64,000 nucleotides of DNA from Marinobacterium lutimaris (GTDB lineage: Bacteria > Pseudomonadota > Gammaproteobacteria > Pseudomonadales > Balneatricaceae): contig NZ_FNVQ01000009.1 of NCBI RefSeq assembly GCF_900108065.1, forward strand, positions 1-64,000. The letters are read 5' to 3'. Made by a program: the position numbers and the translations under genes. The notes below the pieces were generated by a model, which saw nothing but the letters and a program-made list of their open reading frames with translations, searched no databases and was not told the DNA's origin. Positions 45,836-53,989 of this stretch are shown one piece after another. How positions within the stretch are numbered: the first letter of the stretch is position 1; the number at the start of each line of letters is the position of its first letter.

Positions 45836-47050
45836 ATGCAAACTGTAGTCATGATCGGTGCGGGGCAGGCTAGTTTAGCTTGTGCTGCAAAATTACGATC
45901 TAAAGGCTTTGACGGAGAGATTATTATAATTGGTGATGAACCAAATCTTCCTTATCAACGCCCACCGCTTTCCAAGGCTTATTTATTAGGGAAAGTCGAA
46001 AATGAACGTTTATTACTGCGCCCGCAAGCCTGGTATGAAAAAGAAAAAATCGAGTTACTAACGTCCAATAAAGTTGAACGAATTGACCGCAGCAACAAAA
46101 ATATTGAGCTGTCTGACGGCCGCTTACAAAAATATGATGCTCTTGTCATCGCCACTGGATCAGCTGCCCGCAACCTACCGCTATCGATGACCCGTTCAAT
46201 ATCGGGCATCCATACCATCAGAGACCTGGCCGACATTGAAAGACTGCGCCCCGAATTGGACGTGGCCAAAAACATGGTGGTAATCGGCGGTGGATACATC
46301 GGACTGGAGATGGCCGCCGTTGCCAAAGGCTTGGGGCTGGAGGTTAATGTCATCGAAGTCGCACCCAATATTTTGGGACGTGTCGCATCGAAAGAGACCG
46401 CCGATTACATATTGAAACTGCATCAGGATCAGGGTGTTCAATTTCATGTAGGCGAGCAGATCAAGGAGCTGACTGGCGAAGAAAAAATTCAGTCGGTGGT
46501 TCTTGAAAACGGCAAAGAGATACGGGCTGATATTGTCGTCGCCGGCATTGGCGCTATGCCCAGGGTAGAACTTGCCGAACAAGCCGACCTGGAGATCGCC
46601 AACGGAATTCTTGTCAACGAGCTTGGCCAAACCTCCGATTCAGATATTTACGCGATTGGCGATTGCGCCTGCTACCGCTTGCAAAACGGTGATATCCGCC
46701 TGGAAAGTGTCGGTAACGCTATCGATACCGGCGAACTTGTCGCCTGTAACATTCTTGGTGAAACGGTTTCCTACGAGCCTAAACCCTGGTTCTGGTCCGA
46801 TCAGTTCGATATGAAACTGCAGATCGCAGGGCGGATTTCCACCCAGGACTGCGTCACTGTCCGCGACGTCGAAGGTGAAGGGCGCTCCCATTGGTACCAC
46901 CGCGATGGGCAGTTGGTCGCTGTCGATGCCCTCAACGCGCCACGTGCCTACCTGATCGGACGCAAGATGGTTTTAAACGGCTTGTCACCAACTGGGGAGC
47001 AGCTAGCCAACCGACAGAAATCACTGAAAGAGATCTTCGAGAGTTTATGA
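45836..47050 (+). CDS. NAD(P)H ferredoxin reductase (putidaredoxin reductase type), 404 aa
   Basis: An FAD-dependent pyridine nucleotide reductase. The first Rossmann motif is 'VVMIGAGQASLACAAKLR' and the second is 'MVVIGGGYIGLEMAAVAKGL' near residues 140-160. The FAD contact 'SDIYAIGDCACY' follows. Length and order match reductases that reduce [2Fe-2S] ferredoxins for P450s and dioxygenases. The gene is AT-richer than its neighbours for its first 350 bases. GGAG precedes the ATG, and it is 105 bases after the ferredoxin gene. Confidence 0.95.
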   Translation: MQTVVMIGAGQASLACAAKLRSKGFDGEIIIIGDEPNLPYQRPPLSKAYLLGKVENERLLLRPQAWYEKEKIELLTSNKVERIDRSNKNIELSDGRLQKYDALVIATGSAARNLPLSMTRSISGIHTIRDLADIERLRPELDVAKNMVVIGGGYIGLEMAAVAKGLGLEVNVIEVAPNILGRVASKETADYILKLHQDQGVQFHVGEQIKELTGEEKIQSVVLENGKEIRADIVVAGIGAMPRVELAEQADLEIANGILVNELGQTSDSDIYAIGDCACYRLQNGDIRLESVGNAIDTGELVACNILGETVSYEPKPWFWSDQFDMKLQIAGRISTQDCVTVRDVEGEGRSHWYHRDGQLVAVDALNAPRAYLIGRKMVLNGLSPTGEQLANRQKSLKEIFESL

Positions 47051-47122
47051 ATCGAGCAGTAGACCGCTGAAAAAGACCTACTCCTCCTTTTATGAAGCTT
47101 AATTTCGCAAAGCGTGAGAAAG

Positions 47123-48130
47123 ATGGAAAAAACATTAGATACATCAATTAAGATCAATGCACCGGCCCATGTAATCTGGGCCATATTGGATGACATTGAA
47201 CGATATCCCGAATGGAACCCTCTGGTCCCTGAGCTGAAGGGAAAAACGATGGTTGGCCGCCAGGTGGAAGGTATCTTGACTCGCGAAGGTATGCCCACCG
47301 TTCCACTGAAGCCGACGCTGACAGCTATTGTCGGTGCAAGAGAGCTACGCTGGCTCTCCGAGCGCCCCACTCCCGGCGAGTTTCGTGCAGAGCACTACTT
47401 CGTTCTGGAACAGAATGATGACGGTACAACCACCCTTATCCATAACGAAGATTTTTCCGGAACCTTCCTGACTCAGGTCTGGGATGGGATCAATACTCTG
47501 GGGCGTGCGGCTTACATCAGGATGAACGAAGCCCTGAAGGAGCGTGCAGAAGCGTTGGCCACCGAAGAACCCTATGTCCACGCCAGCCTTGATAACACAC
47601 CGTCAGATAAGGTTTCGCTGCAGGGAAAAACCCTGAAATGCTCATGCGCGGAAAACCCTGTCGTTATCAACGTCAATGCGCCGATTTACCATAACCACCT
47701 GTGCGGCTGTAGCAAATGCTGGAAGCCTGAGGATGCGTTGCTGGCGTTGATCGCAGTCGTGGCGGATGGACAGCTGACCGTTGCAGAGAATAACGACAAG
47801 CTGCAGATTGTCGATGAAACCCAATCCATCAAGCGCTATGCCTGCTCATCCTGCGGCACGCATATGTACGGTACGGTTGAAGACAGGGATCATCACTTTT
47901 ACGGTCTGAACTTCATCCACCCTGAACTGGTGACAGATGGCCAGATACCGGTACCTGAATTTGCGGCGTTTGTTTCCTCGTTGGTTGAAACCGGATTGGA
48001 ACCGGCTCAGATGGTTTCAATTCGTACCAAACTTGAGGACCTCGGGATCCCATCCTACGACGTATTTTCTCCGGAAATCATGGACCTGATCGCCTGGCAT
48101 AAGGTCAAACTGGAAAAGTGCGACCAGTAG
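47123..48130 (+). CDS. SRPBCC-Gfa fusion protein, 335 aa
   Basis: Two domains in one chain. Residues 1-145 form an SRPBCC (START-like lipid/ketide-binding) domain: 'SIKINAPAHVIWAILDDIER', 'YPEWNPLVPELKGK' and 'GLGRAAYIRM'-like C-helix. Residues about 160-330 match glutathione-dependent formaldehyde-activating enzyme (Gfa): Cys173 and Cys175, 'HLCGCSKCWKPEDALL' (Cys194, 196, 199) and 'CSSCGTHMYG' (Cys241, 244), which are the two zinc sites, then 'FAAFVSSLVETGLEPAQM'. Stand-alone Gfa is about 190 aa and lacks the first domain. Gfa traps formaldehyde as S-hydroxymethylglutathione. As the last gene of the P450 operon, it probably captures formaldehyde from P450 demethylation. The fusion is unusual. 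Confidence 0.88.
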   Translation: MEKTLDTSIKINAPAHVIWAILDDIERYPEWNPLVPELKGKTMVGRQVEGILTREGMPTVPLKPTLTAIVGARELRWLSERPTPGEFRAEHYFVLEQNDDGTTTLIHNEDFSGTFLTQVWDGINTLGRAAYIRMNEALKERAEALATEEPYVHASLDNTPSDKVSLQGKTLKCSCAENPVVINVNAPIYHNHLCGCSKCWKPEDALLALIAVVADGQLTVAENNDKLQIVDETQSIKRYACSSCGTHMYGTVEDRDHHFYGLNFIHPELVTDGQIPVPEFAAFVSSLVETGLEPAQMVSIRTKLEDLGIPSYDVFSPEIMDLIAWHKVKLEKCDQ

Positions 48131-48174
48131 AGATATGGCATGGAATGCCGGGTATCGATCGCCGTTACCCGGTT

Positions 48175-48202
48175 ACGTTTACCGCCCCTCTTCGGTAAAC
48201 GT
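48175..48202. terminator. Hairpin between convergent fusion gene and GntR gene
   Basis: A perfect ten-base stem, ACGTTTACCG (48175-48184) with CGGTAAACGT (48193-48202), and an eight-base loop. It lies between the stop of the SRPBCC-Gfa gene (48130) and the stop of the convergent GntR gene (48259). Without a T run it is a modest bidirectional terminator candidate. Confidence 0.5.
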
Positions 48203-48258
48203 CGTGCTCAACCGTTAAAGCGATCTTTCCCGGGGTGTTGCAGTAGTAATCATGATGG

Positions 48259-48948
48259 TTACTGCAGAGTGGCGCTTTCCTGCAGGCGCAAAGCGGCGGT
48301 CACATTCTTCAATGTGCCCCTGATGTGCGCATCCAACAGTTCCGCAGCGCCCTTTGCATCCCGCTCCAACGCAATATCCATCAGCCGCTGGTGCTCATCG
48401 CTCTTATTGCGAACCGCGGTGCGATGAAGTGCAGAGTAGCGCCTATAACGCTCGGCCTGATCGAATAGAGAATCGATCAGCCGCAGCAGACGATCTGACT
48501 TGCACGCGGAAAAAAGCGCGAAGTGAAACGCTTTGTGGCGCTCGGTCCAGTCATCGTCCAGCACTACGGAACGCCCAGCCAATTTCTTCTCCGCCACCCT
48601 CAGACGATGGAAAGCACCAATCACGTCGGCTTCCCAAGCATCGTCGCCATTCTCGATTGCATCGACCAGCGCCTCACACTCCAGCAAACATCGCAACCGC
48701 GTGATCTGCTCGAAGTCGTCGATTGTAAGACTGGAGACTCTAAAACCCCTGTTTTCACTGGCAACGACCACGCCTTCCTGCGATAGACGATTCAGTGCCT
48801 CACGAATGGGAGAGCTGCTCAGGCCATAAGACTTGGACAGGTTGGCTACCTTGAGCTTCTCACCGGGAGCAAGCTCACAACAGATGATCGCTTTCTTCAT
48901 CTGCTGAAAGGCCACCTCAATGAGTGATCCTTCTTGGGTGTTTTGCAT
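48259..48948 (-). CDS. GntR-family regulator with FCD domain, 229 aa
   Basis: A winged helix-turn-helix, 'LSKSYGLSSSPIREALNRLS' with 'GVVVASENRGFRVSSLTI', precedes an FCD effector domain containing 'WTERHKAFHFALFSACKS' and the metal-ligand His 'DEHQRLMDIALERD'. Length is normal. It is divergent from the GlcG-like gene and the DUF1302 transport operon. Motif copies TTTGTGCA/TTTATGCGCAAA flank its start, and the same motif lies before the FAH gene 9 kb away, so it is the best candidate for a shared regulator of both. Confidence 0.9.
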   Translation of the reverse strand: MQNTQEGSLIEVAFQQMKKAIICCELAPGEKLKVANLSKSYGLSSSPIREALNRLSQEGVVVASENRGFRVSSLTIDDFEQITRLRCLLECEALVDAIENGDDAWEADVIGAFHRLRVAEKKLAGRSVVLDDDWTERHKAFHFALFSACKSDRLLRLIDSLFDQAERYRRYSALHRTAVRNKSDEHQRLMDIALERDAKGAAELLDAHIRGTLKNVTAALRLQESATLQ

Positions 48949-48983
48949 GGTAATGGTTACCTAAAACTAATAATTGAGTAAAT

Positions 48984-49009
48984 TTTATGCGCAAAATTTT
49001 ATTTGTGCA
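48984..49009. promoter_or_regulatory. Operator candidates upstream of the second GntR gene
   Basis: TTTATGCGCAAA (48984-48995), which is the reverse complement of TTTGCGCATAAA, and TTTGTGCA (49002-49009). They match the sites at 49150-49161 and 39893-39904. They sit 36-61 bases upstream of the GntR start, a position for autoregulation. Confidence 0.45.
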
Positions 49010-49037
49010 ATTTTTAGCCGCACCTCCAAGTAGCTTT

Positions 49038-49050
49038 CCCCCCCCCCCCC
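49038..49050. repeat. Homopolymer run of thirteen C
   Basis: A run of 13 C lies in the 292-base gap between the GntR gene and the GlcG-like gene. It is between the two groups of operator candidates (48984-49009 and 49140-49161), so length changes would alter spacing. Slippage or a sequencing artefact are both possible. Confidence 0.8.
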
Positions 49051-49139
49051 GCCATATCCTGCCATTAAGCCTTTTTCGGCCATTTTTACGGGTGTAAATG
49101 TGCCCTGCCAACTCAACCACCGCTTGACTAAAAATTTAC

Positions 49140-49161
49140 ATAGCTATATTTTGTGCATAAA
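49140..49161 (+). promoter_or_regulatory. Operator candidate upstream of the GlcG-like gene
   Basis: ATAGCTATA (49140-49148) directly followed by TTTGTGCATAAA (49150-49161). Both elements also occur before the FAH gene (39868-39904). The site is about 80 bases upstream of the GlcG-like start. The surrounding 50 bases are strongly AT-rich, as expected for a promoter. Confidence 0.5.
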
Positions 49162-49240
49162 GAAAGATTTTGTATTAATATTATAATTAAAAACATATTA
49201 CCTATTATTATGCGTAACAATATCCACTTCAGGGGACCGC

Positions 49241-49642
49241 ATGCGAACACGTTTGGAGCTAGACGCAGCTGAGATAGACAGCATGATCGCTGCAGCGAAC
49301 GACGAGGCATCCTGCAATAGCTGGGCTGTCTCTATCGCCGTAGTTGATGAAGGCGGGCATCTCCTGGCATTTCGTCGTCTGCCCGGCGCATCACGCTCCT
49401 CCGTCCAGATCTCGATCGACAAGGCCCGTAGCGCTTCGCTGACACGCCGTCCTACCAGTTTTTTTGAACAGATGCTGCAGGAGGGCAAAGCCGGTACCCC
49501 CACACTCCATGACGTCATCCCCATGGCAGGGGGACTGCCGATCGAGGTCCAGGGACAAGTCGTAGGTGGCATTGCCGTCAGTGGCGTGAAATCTGAATTT
49601 GATGTGCAGATCGCACAAGCTGGGCTAAACGCCCTCAGTTAA
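49241..49642 (+). CDS. GlcG/HbpS-family protein, 133 aa
   Basis: A small PAS-like fold protein of the GlcG/HbpS family, seen in 'WAVSIAVVDEGGHLLAFRRL', 'ISIDKARSAS' and 'GGLPIEVQGQVVGGIAVSG'. Some relatives bind haem or small ligands; others are annotated in glycolate gene clusters without known role. No signal peptide is seen, so it is likely cytoplasmic. AGGGGA precedes the ATG. It opens the + strand unit leading into the DUF1302 transport genes (119 bases to the next start). Confidence 0.88.
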   Translation: MRTRLELDAAEIDSMIAAANDEASCNSWAVSIAVVDEGGHLLAFRRLPGASRSSVQISIDKARSASLTRRPTSFFEQMLQEGKAGTPTLHDVIPMAGGLPIEVQGQVVGGIAVSGVKSEFDVQIAQAGLNALS

Positions 49643-49761
49643 TTTCTCTTCCATTTCAACGCAGCAACAGGAGATCGGCACAACAGACCACCCAGATACG
49701 CTCGCTCAACGCGTTCGATAGCAAACCCAAAAATAAAGATAAGAATGCAAAAGAGGTTTTC

Positions 49762-51399
49762 ATGACTACGCCTAGAAAGATCCAGGTAAACTGGAACTGC
49801 TTTCGACTACCCCTGTACACCGCAGGCATCGCTGCAGCACTGCTGACTTCGTTCAACACCTACGCGTTTCAGATCGATACTGGCGACTCTGGAGTAAAAG
49901 CCAGTTGGGAAAATACTATTAAGTACAGCACAGCCTTCCGTGTCTCCGATCTTGATGAAAGCGTTGCCGCTACCAGCACCAATCCAAACGTCGATGATGG
50001 CGATCGCAACTTCGATAAGGGACTGATCTCCAATCGTCTCGATCTTCTCTCTGAATTCAACATCCGTTATCAGAACATTGGGGCTCGTATCAGTGCCGCC
50101 GCTTGGTACGACGACGTCTACAACAACTCCAACGACAACGACTCCCCCGCCACCTTCAATGGGCTGAGCGTGGATAACGATGAGTTCACCGACGATACCA
50201 AGGAGCTGCACGGCCGTGATATCGAGCTGCTCGACGCCTTTGTCTACGGCTCTACCAATATCGGTTCATCTCACATCTCGGCTCGCCTGGGTCAGTTCAC
50301 CGAGATCTACGGCGAAAGCCTGTTCTTCGGCGCCAACGGTATCGCTAGCGCTCAGGGGCCGGTCGATCTAATCAAGCTGCAATCGGTCCCCGGCTCGCAA
50401 TTCAAGGAGATCTTGAGACCCGTTCCACAGCTATCCACCAGCCTGCATCTGAGCAACGGCATCAACCTCGGCGCCTATTACCAGTTTGGCTGGGAAAAAA
50501 CGCGACTTCCCGCATCAGGGAGCTACTTCAGCAATGGTGATTTTGTCGGCGAAGGTGCAGAAACCGTCAACATAGGCTTCCCGTTGATTCACGCATCCGA
50601 CCTCGAGGCAAAAGACTCAGGTCAGTTCGGTGTACAGATGAAGTTTTCCTACAATGACTGGGATTTCGGCCTGTATGCAGCCAAATACCACGCCAAAACT
50701 CCCCAGTTTTACTGGCAGCCCGCTTTCGCAGGTGGTGACGACACCTATAAAGCGGTGTATGCGGAGGATATCAAAACCTATGGCGCTAGCTTCAGCACCC
50801 TGGTGGGCGAAGCCAACGTGGCAGGTGAAGTGTCTGTCCGTATCGATACCCCATTGGCCGCCCACGGTGGTGTAGTGTTCGGTGCCCCGCTCAGTGCTGA
50901 CAACGGCGATAATGCTGCTTACCCAGTGGGTAACTCCCTGCATGCTCAACTCTCGATGATCGACCTCTACGGCGAGAGCAGCCTCTGGGACGCCGCTGCG
51001 CTCGTCGGCGAAGTGGCGTACAACCGTCGTCTCAGCGTGAAGAAGAACAAGGCGATGCTCGATCCGAACTCGACTCGTGACGCCGTGTCACTGCGCTTCA
51101 CCTTCGAGCCTCAGTACTTCCAGGTGATACCCGGCGTAGATCTGCAGGTTCCGATCACCGTCGGCTATACCCCTTACGGCCGTTCATCGGTCACCCCGCT
51201 GGCCTTTGCACCTGAGCATGGCGGCGATATCACCATCGGTGTCAAAGCTGACTATCAGAAAACCTGGTACGGCTCGCTGAGCTACACCAACTTCTTCGGT
51301 AGTGGCGGCCCTATTGTGCGCTCCGACAACAACTACAGCTTCGACCAAACCATGGCGGATCGTGACTTCATTGCTCTCTCGATCCAGCGCAAGTTCTGA
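49762..51399 (+). CDS. DUF1302 outer-membrane beta-barrel protein, 545 aa
   Basis: The signal peptide region ends near 'FNTYAFQIDTGDSG', after a hydrophobic stretch 'LYTAGIAAALLTSF'. The mature protein is rich in alternating beta strands with many aromatic and Asp/Asn residues and ends 'DFIALSIQRKF', a terminal-Phe outer-membrane signature. The pattern and the neighbouring DUF1329 gene identify the DUF1302 family, typical of catabolic regions for hydrophobic compounds. It probably forms an outer-membrane channel or receptor. AGAGG precedes the ATG. Confidence 0.88.
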   Translation: MTTPRKIQVNWNCFRLPLYTAGIAAALLTSFNTYAFQIDTGDSGVKASWENTIKYSTAFRVSDLDESVAATSTNPNVDDGDRNFDKGLISNRLDLLSEFNIRYQNIGARISAAAWYDDVYNNSNDNDSPATFNGLSVDNDEFTDDTKELHGRDIELLDAFVYGSTNIGSSHISARLGQFTEIYGESLFFGANGIASAQGPVDLIKLQSVPGSQFKEILRPVPQLSTSLHLSNGINLGAYYQFGWEKTRLPASGSYFSNGDFVGEGAETVNIGFPLIHASDLEAKDSGQFGVQMKFSYNDWDFGLYAAKYHAKTPQFYWQPAFAGGDDTYKAVYAEDIKTYGASFSTLVGEANVAGEVSVRIDTPLAAHGGVVFGAPLSADNGDNAAYPVGNSLHAQLSMIDLYGESSLWDAAALVGEVAYNRRLSVKKNKAMLDPNSTRDAVSLRFTFEPQYFQVIPGVDLQVPITVGYTPYGRSSVTPLAFAPEHGGDITIGVKADYQKTWYGSLSYTNFFGSGGPIVRSDNNYSFDQTMADRDFIALSIQRKF

Positions 51400-51422
51400 G
51401 CCCCTCTCTTCAGGAGAATAAT

Positions 51423-52775
51423 ATGAATAAGTACCTTCTGGCTTTTTCCGCGAGTCTCACGCTTGGGCTCGCATCCTCTTCCTCTTTTGCAGCGGTATCC
51501 GCCGACCAGGCCGCCGAGCTCAAGAGTAAGCTTACCCCTCTGGGCGCCGAGCGTGCAGCGAACGCCGACGGCAGCATCCCAGCTTGGGATGGCGGTATGA
51601 CGCAGGACCCTGGTGGCGCCAAATTCGGCGATGTACCTGCCGATCCGTTTCCTGGCGAGAAACCACTGTTCCGCATAACTGCCGAGAACGCGGCTCAGTA
51701 CGCTGACAAACTGACCGACGGTACCAAAGCGCTGATGCAGAAATACCCGGACAAGTTCTTTGTCGATGTCTACCCGACTCACCGTACCGCAGCGGCACCG
51801 GACTGGGTGTATAACAATACGCTGAAGAACGCCACCGACTGCAAACTGACCGACAACGGTCTGTCGGTAGACGACTGCTATGGAGGCATCCCCTTCCCGA
51901 TTCCGCAGAACGGTAGCGAAGCGATCTGGAACACCCTTCTGCGCGTCGAAGCCGAGTCGGTGGAAATGGGTTACGTCAACATAGTCGGTAACGCTGACGG
52001 CACGCGTACCCTGGCCAGCCGAGGCGTGGAGAACTGGCAGTACCCCTACTACTACAAGGAGGGTGACGCGGCCGATTGGTCTGGTCTCTATGTACTACTG
52101 CGCTTCCTGACCAACGAACCACCCTACAAGGCAGGGGAATCGTTGGTCACTCACGACAGCATTGACCCCAAATCACCCCGTTCAGCCTGGCAGTACCTGG
52201 TTGGCCAACGTCGCGTGCGCCGTGCGCCGACTGTGGGTTACGACACCCCTGACTTCGTAGCATCGGGCGCTAACTACTTTGACGAGGTGCAGGGCTTTAT
52301 CGGCCACCCGGACCGGTACGACTGGAAACTGATCGGTAAGCAGGAGATGTACATCCCCTACAACACCAACAAGTTCCACAGCGAGAAACCGGACGACGCC
52401 TTCTCCGAAGACGTACTGAACTCCGAAAAGATGCGCTGGGAACTGCACCGTGTCTGGGTTGTGGAGGCCAACGTATCTGAAGGCAAGCGCCATGCCGTAC
52501 CCAAGCGCCGCTTTTACATCGATGAGGACAGCTGGACCGTGAGTCTGGTCGATGGCTATGACGCAGAAGACAAGCTCTGGCGCGTAACTCAGGTGATGCC
52601 TTTCGTCGTACCGTCAATACCGGCTGTCGTGGTTAAGCCCATCGTGGTTTACAACCTGCAGGGCGGCATCTACAGCGTGGTACAGGGACTGAATGGCGAA
52701 AGCTATGAAGTAGTGCCTCGGAAAAACGATTACTTCTTCACCGGTAACTCCATGATTTCGGACTCCGTCCGCTGA
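51423..52775 (+). CDS. DUF1329 periplasmic/outer-membrane protein, 450 aa
   Basis: A clear signal peptide 'MNKYLLAFSASLTLGLASSS' ends near 'SFAAV'. The mature protein shows DUF1329 features: 'RTAAAPDWVYNNTLKNATDC' and 'GGIPFPIPQNGSEAIWNTLL' near 120-180, then 'VGQRRVRRAPTVGYDTPDF' and 'RRFYIDEDSW'-like 'KRRFYIDEDSWTVSLVDGYD'. This beta-rich fold resembles LolA/LolB-type lipid carriers. It follows the DUF1302 gene by 23 bases with AGGAG before its ATG. The pair is a recurring unit, probably for handling hydrophobic molecules between membranes. Confidence 0.9.
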   Translation: MNKYLLAFSASLTLGLASSSSFAAVSADQAAELKSKLTPLGAERAANADGSIPAWDGGMTQDPGGAKFGDVPADPFPGEKPLFRITAENAAQYADKLTDGTKALMQKYPDKFFVDVYPTHRTAAAPDWVYNNTLKNATDCKLTDNGLSVDDCYGGIPFPIPQNGSEAIWNTLLRVEAESVEMGYVNIVGNADGTRTLASRGVENWQYPYYYKEGDAADWSGLYVLLRFLTNEPPYKAGESLVTHDSIDPKSPRSAWQYLVGQRRVRRAPTVGYDTPDFVASGANYFDEVQGFIGHPDRYDWKLIGKQEMYIPYNTNKFHSEKPDDAFSEDVLNSEKMRWELHRVWVVEANVSEGKRHAVPKRRFYIDEDSWTVSLVDGYDAEDKLWRVTQVMPFVVPSIPAVVVKPIVVYNLQGGIYSVVQGLNGESYEVVPRKNDYFFTGNSMISDSVR

Positions 52776-52853
52776 TCACTGCCGGGACCGGAGCGCTTAC
52801 CCACTCCCAAAATAAGTGTGCGCTCCGTTCAGCCGAACTCGAGGTTCTACATC

Positions 52854-53987
52854 ATGCAAAAAGAATACAAACAACCGACTCGGTACTCCCACATGTCACT
52901 GGCTGTTCTTTCGGTGCTTGGTCTCAGCGCAGCCCTGCTGTCACCGAGTGCAGTAACTGCAGCAAGTGCAGAAATCAGCAACAACCTCTACGAACAGACT
53001 GCCATATCCAGCGGTCTGGCCTCGCACTCGTTGATGTTGGATGTGGCGGATACCGGGGATCGCCTCGTCTCTGTCGGTGAACGCGGGTTCATTCTAATCT
53101 CCGACGATGCTGGCCGTTCCTGGCAACAGATTCAGTCGCCGGTGAGCGTTACCCTGACACGGGTGGTTTTCGCGACTCCGCAGCAGGGCTGGGCTGTCGG
53201 TCATGCCGGTGTCGTCCTGCATACCAAGGATGGCGGACTGACGTGGCAGAAGCAGCTAGATGGCATGCGCATCGCGGAGCTTGAGGTTACCGCAGCAACG
53301 GATGCCTACAACCTCGATCCCAACCAGGAAAACGAGTTCAAACTGAAGATGGCTAAGCGTCTGGTCGAAGACGGGCCGGACAAGCCACTGCTAAACCTCT
53401 ATTTCTCCGATGCGCATAACGGCATGGTGATTGGTGCCTACGGTCTGGCACTGACAACAGAGGATGGTGGCGCCAGCTGGCACAGCATCAGTAATCATCT
53501 CGATAACCCTTCCGGATTGCATCTGTACGATATCATCGAGAACAACGGCACCCTGTATATCGCCGGGGAACAGGGACTATTACTCGCCTCTTACGACGGC
53601 GGCGGCTCTTTTGAGGAGCTGAATTCACCCTCCATGGGCTCTCTATTCGGCCTGGTAAGCACTGAAAACGGCGCGATAGTCATATACGGACTCCGCGGTG
53701 GAATCTATCTCTCCGAGGACAGCGGCGACTCCTGGCAGGAGATCCCCAACCGCCTGCCCATTACCATTACCGCCGGTGCCCGCCTGCAGGATGGCAGCCT
53801 GCTGTTGCTCGACGAGTCGGGACGGACTCTGCGCAGTAGCGACAACGGCCACAGCTTCAGCGCCACCCCCATAGCCGAACCTACCTACCTGACCGGGCTG
53901 ACTCAGACACAGGATGGTGAACTAATCCTCACCGGTCTGCGCGGCCCGATACGGCTAGCCGAAGGCAGCCACGATAGGGAGTCCTGA
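52854..53987 (+). CDS. YCF48-related beta-propeller protein, 377 aa
   Basis: The start 'MQKEYK' at 52854 follows GAGG. A signal peptide 'MSLAVLSVLGLSAALLSPSA' leads to export. The mature part has repeated BNR/YCF48 blades such as 'ILISDDAGRSWQQIQSPVSV', 'VVLHTKDGGLTWQKQLDG', 'ALTTEDGGASWHSI' and 'IYLSEDSGDSWQEIPNRL', forming a propeller. YCF48/HCF136 proteins help assemble membrane complexes, and here it may assist the RND protein encoded two bases downstream. It belongs to the DUF1302-DUF1329-YCF48-RND unit. Confidence 0.88.
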   Translation: MQKEYKQPTRYSHMSLAVLSVLGLSAALLSPSAVTAASAEISNNLYEQTAISSGLASHSLMLDVADTGDRLVSVGERGFILISDDAGRSWQQIQSPVSVTLTRVVFATPQQGWAVGHAGVVLHTKDGGLTWQKQLDGMRIAELEVTAATDAYNLDPNQENEFKLKMAKRLVEDGPDKPLLNLYFSDAHNGMVIGAYGLALTTEDGGASWHSISNHLDNPSGLHLYDIIENNGTLYIAGEQGLLLASYDGGGSFEELNSPSMGSLFGLVSTENGAIVIYGLRGGIYLSEDSGDSWQEIPNRLPITITAGARLQDGSLLLLDESGRTLRSSDNGHSFSATPIAEPTYLTGLTQTQDGELILTGLRGPIRLAEGSHDRES

Positions 53988-53989
53988 CA

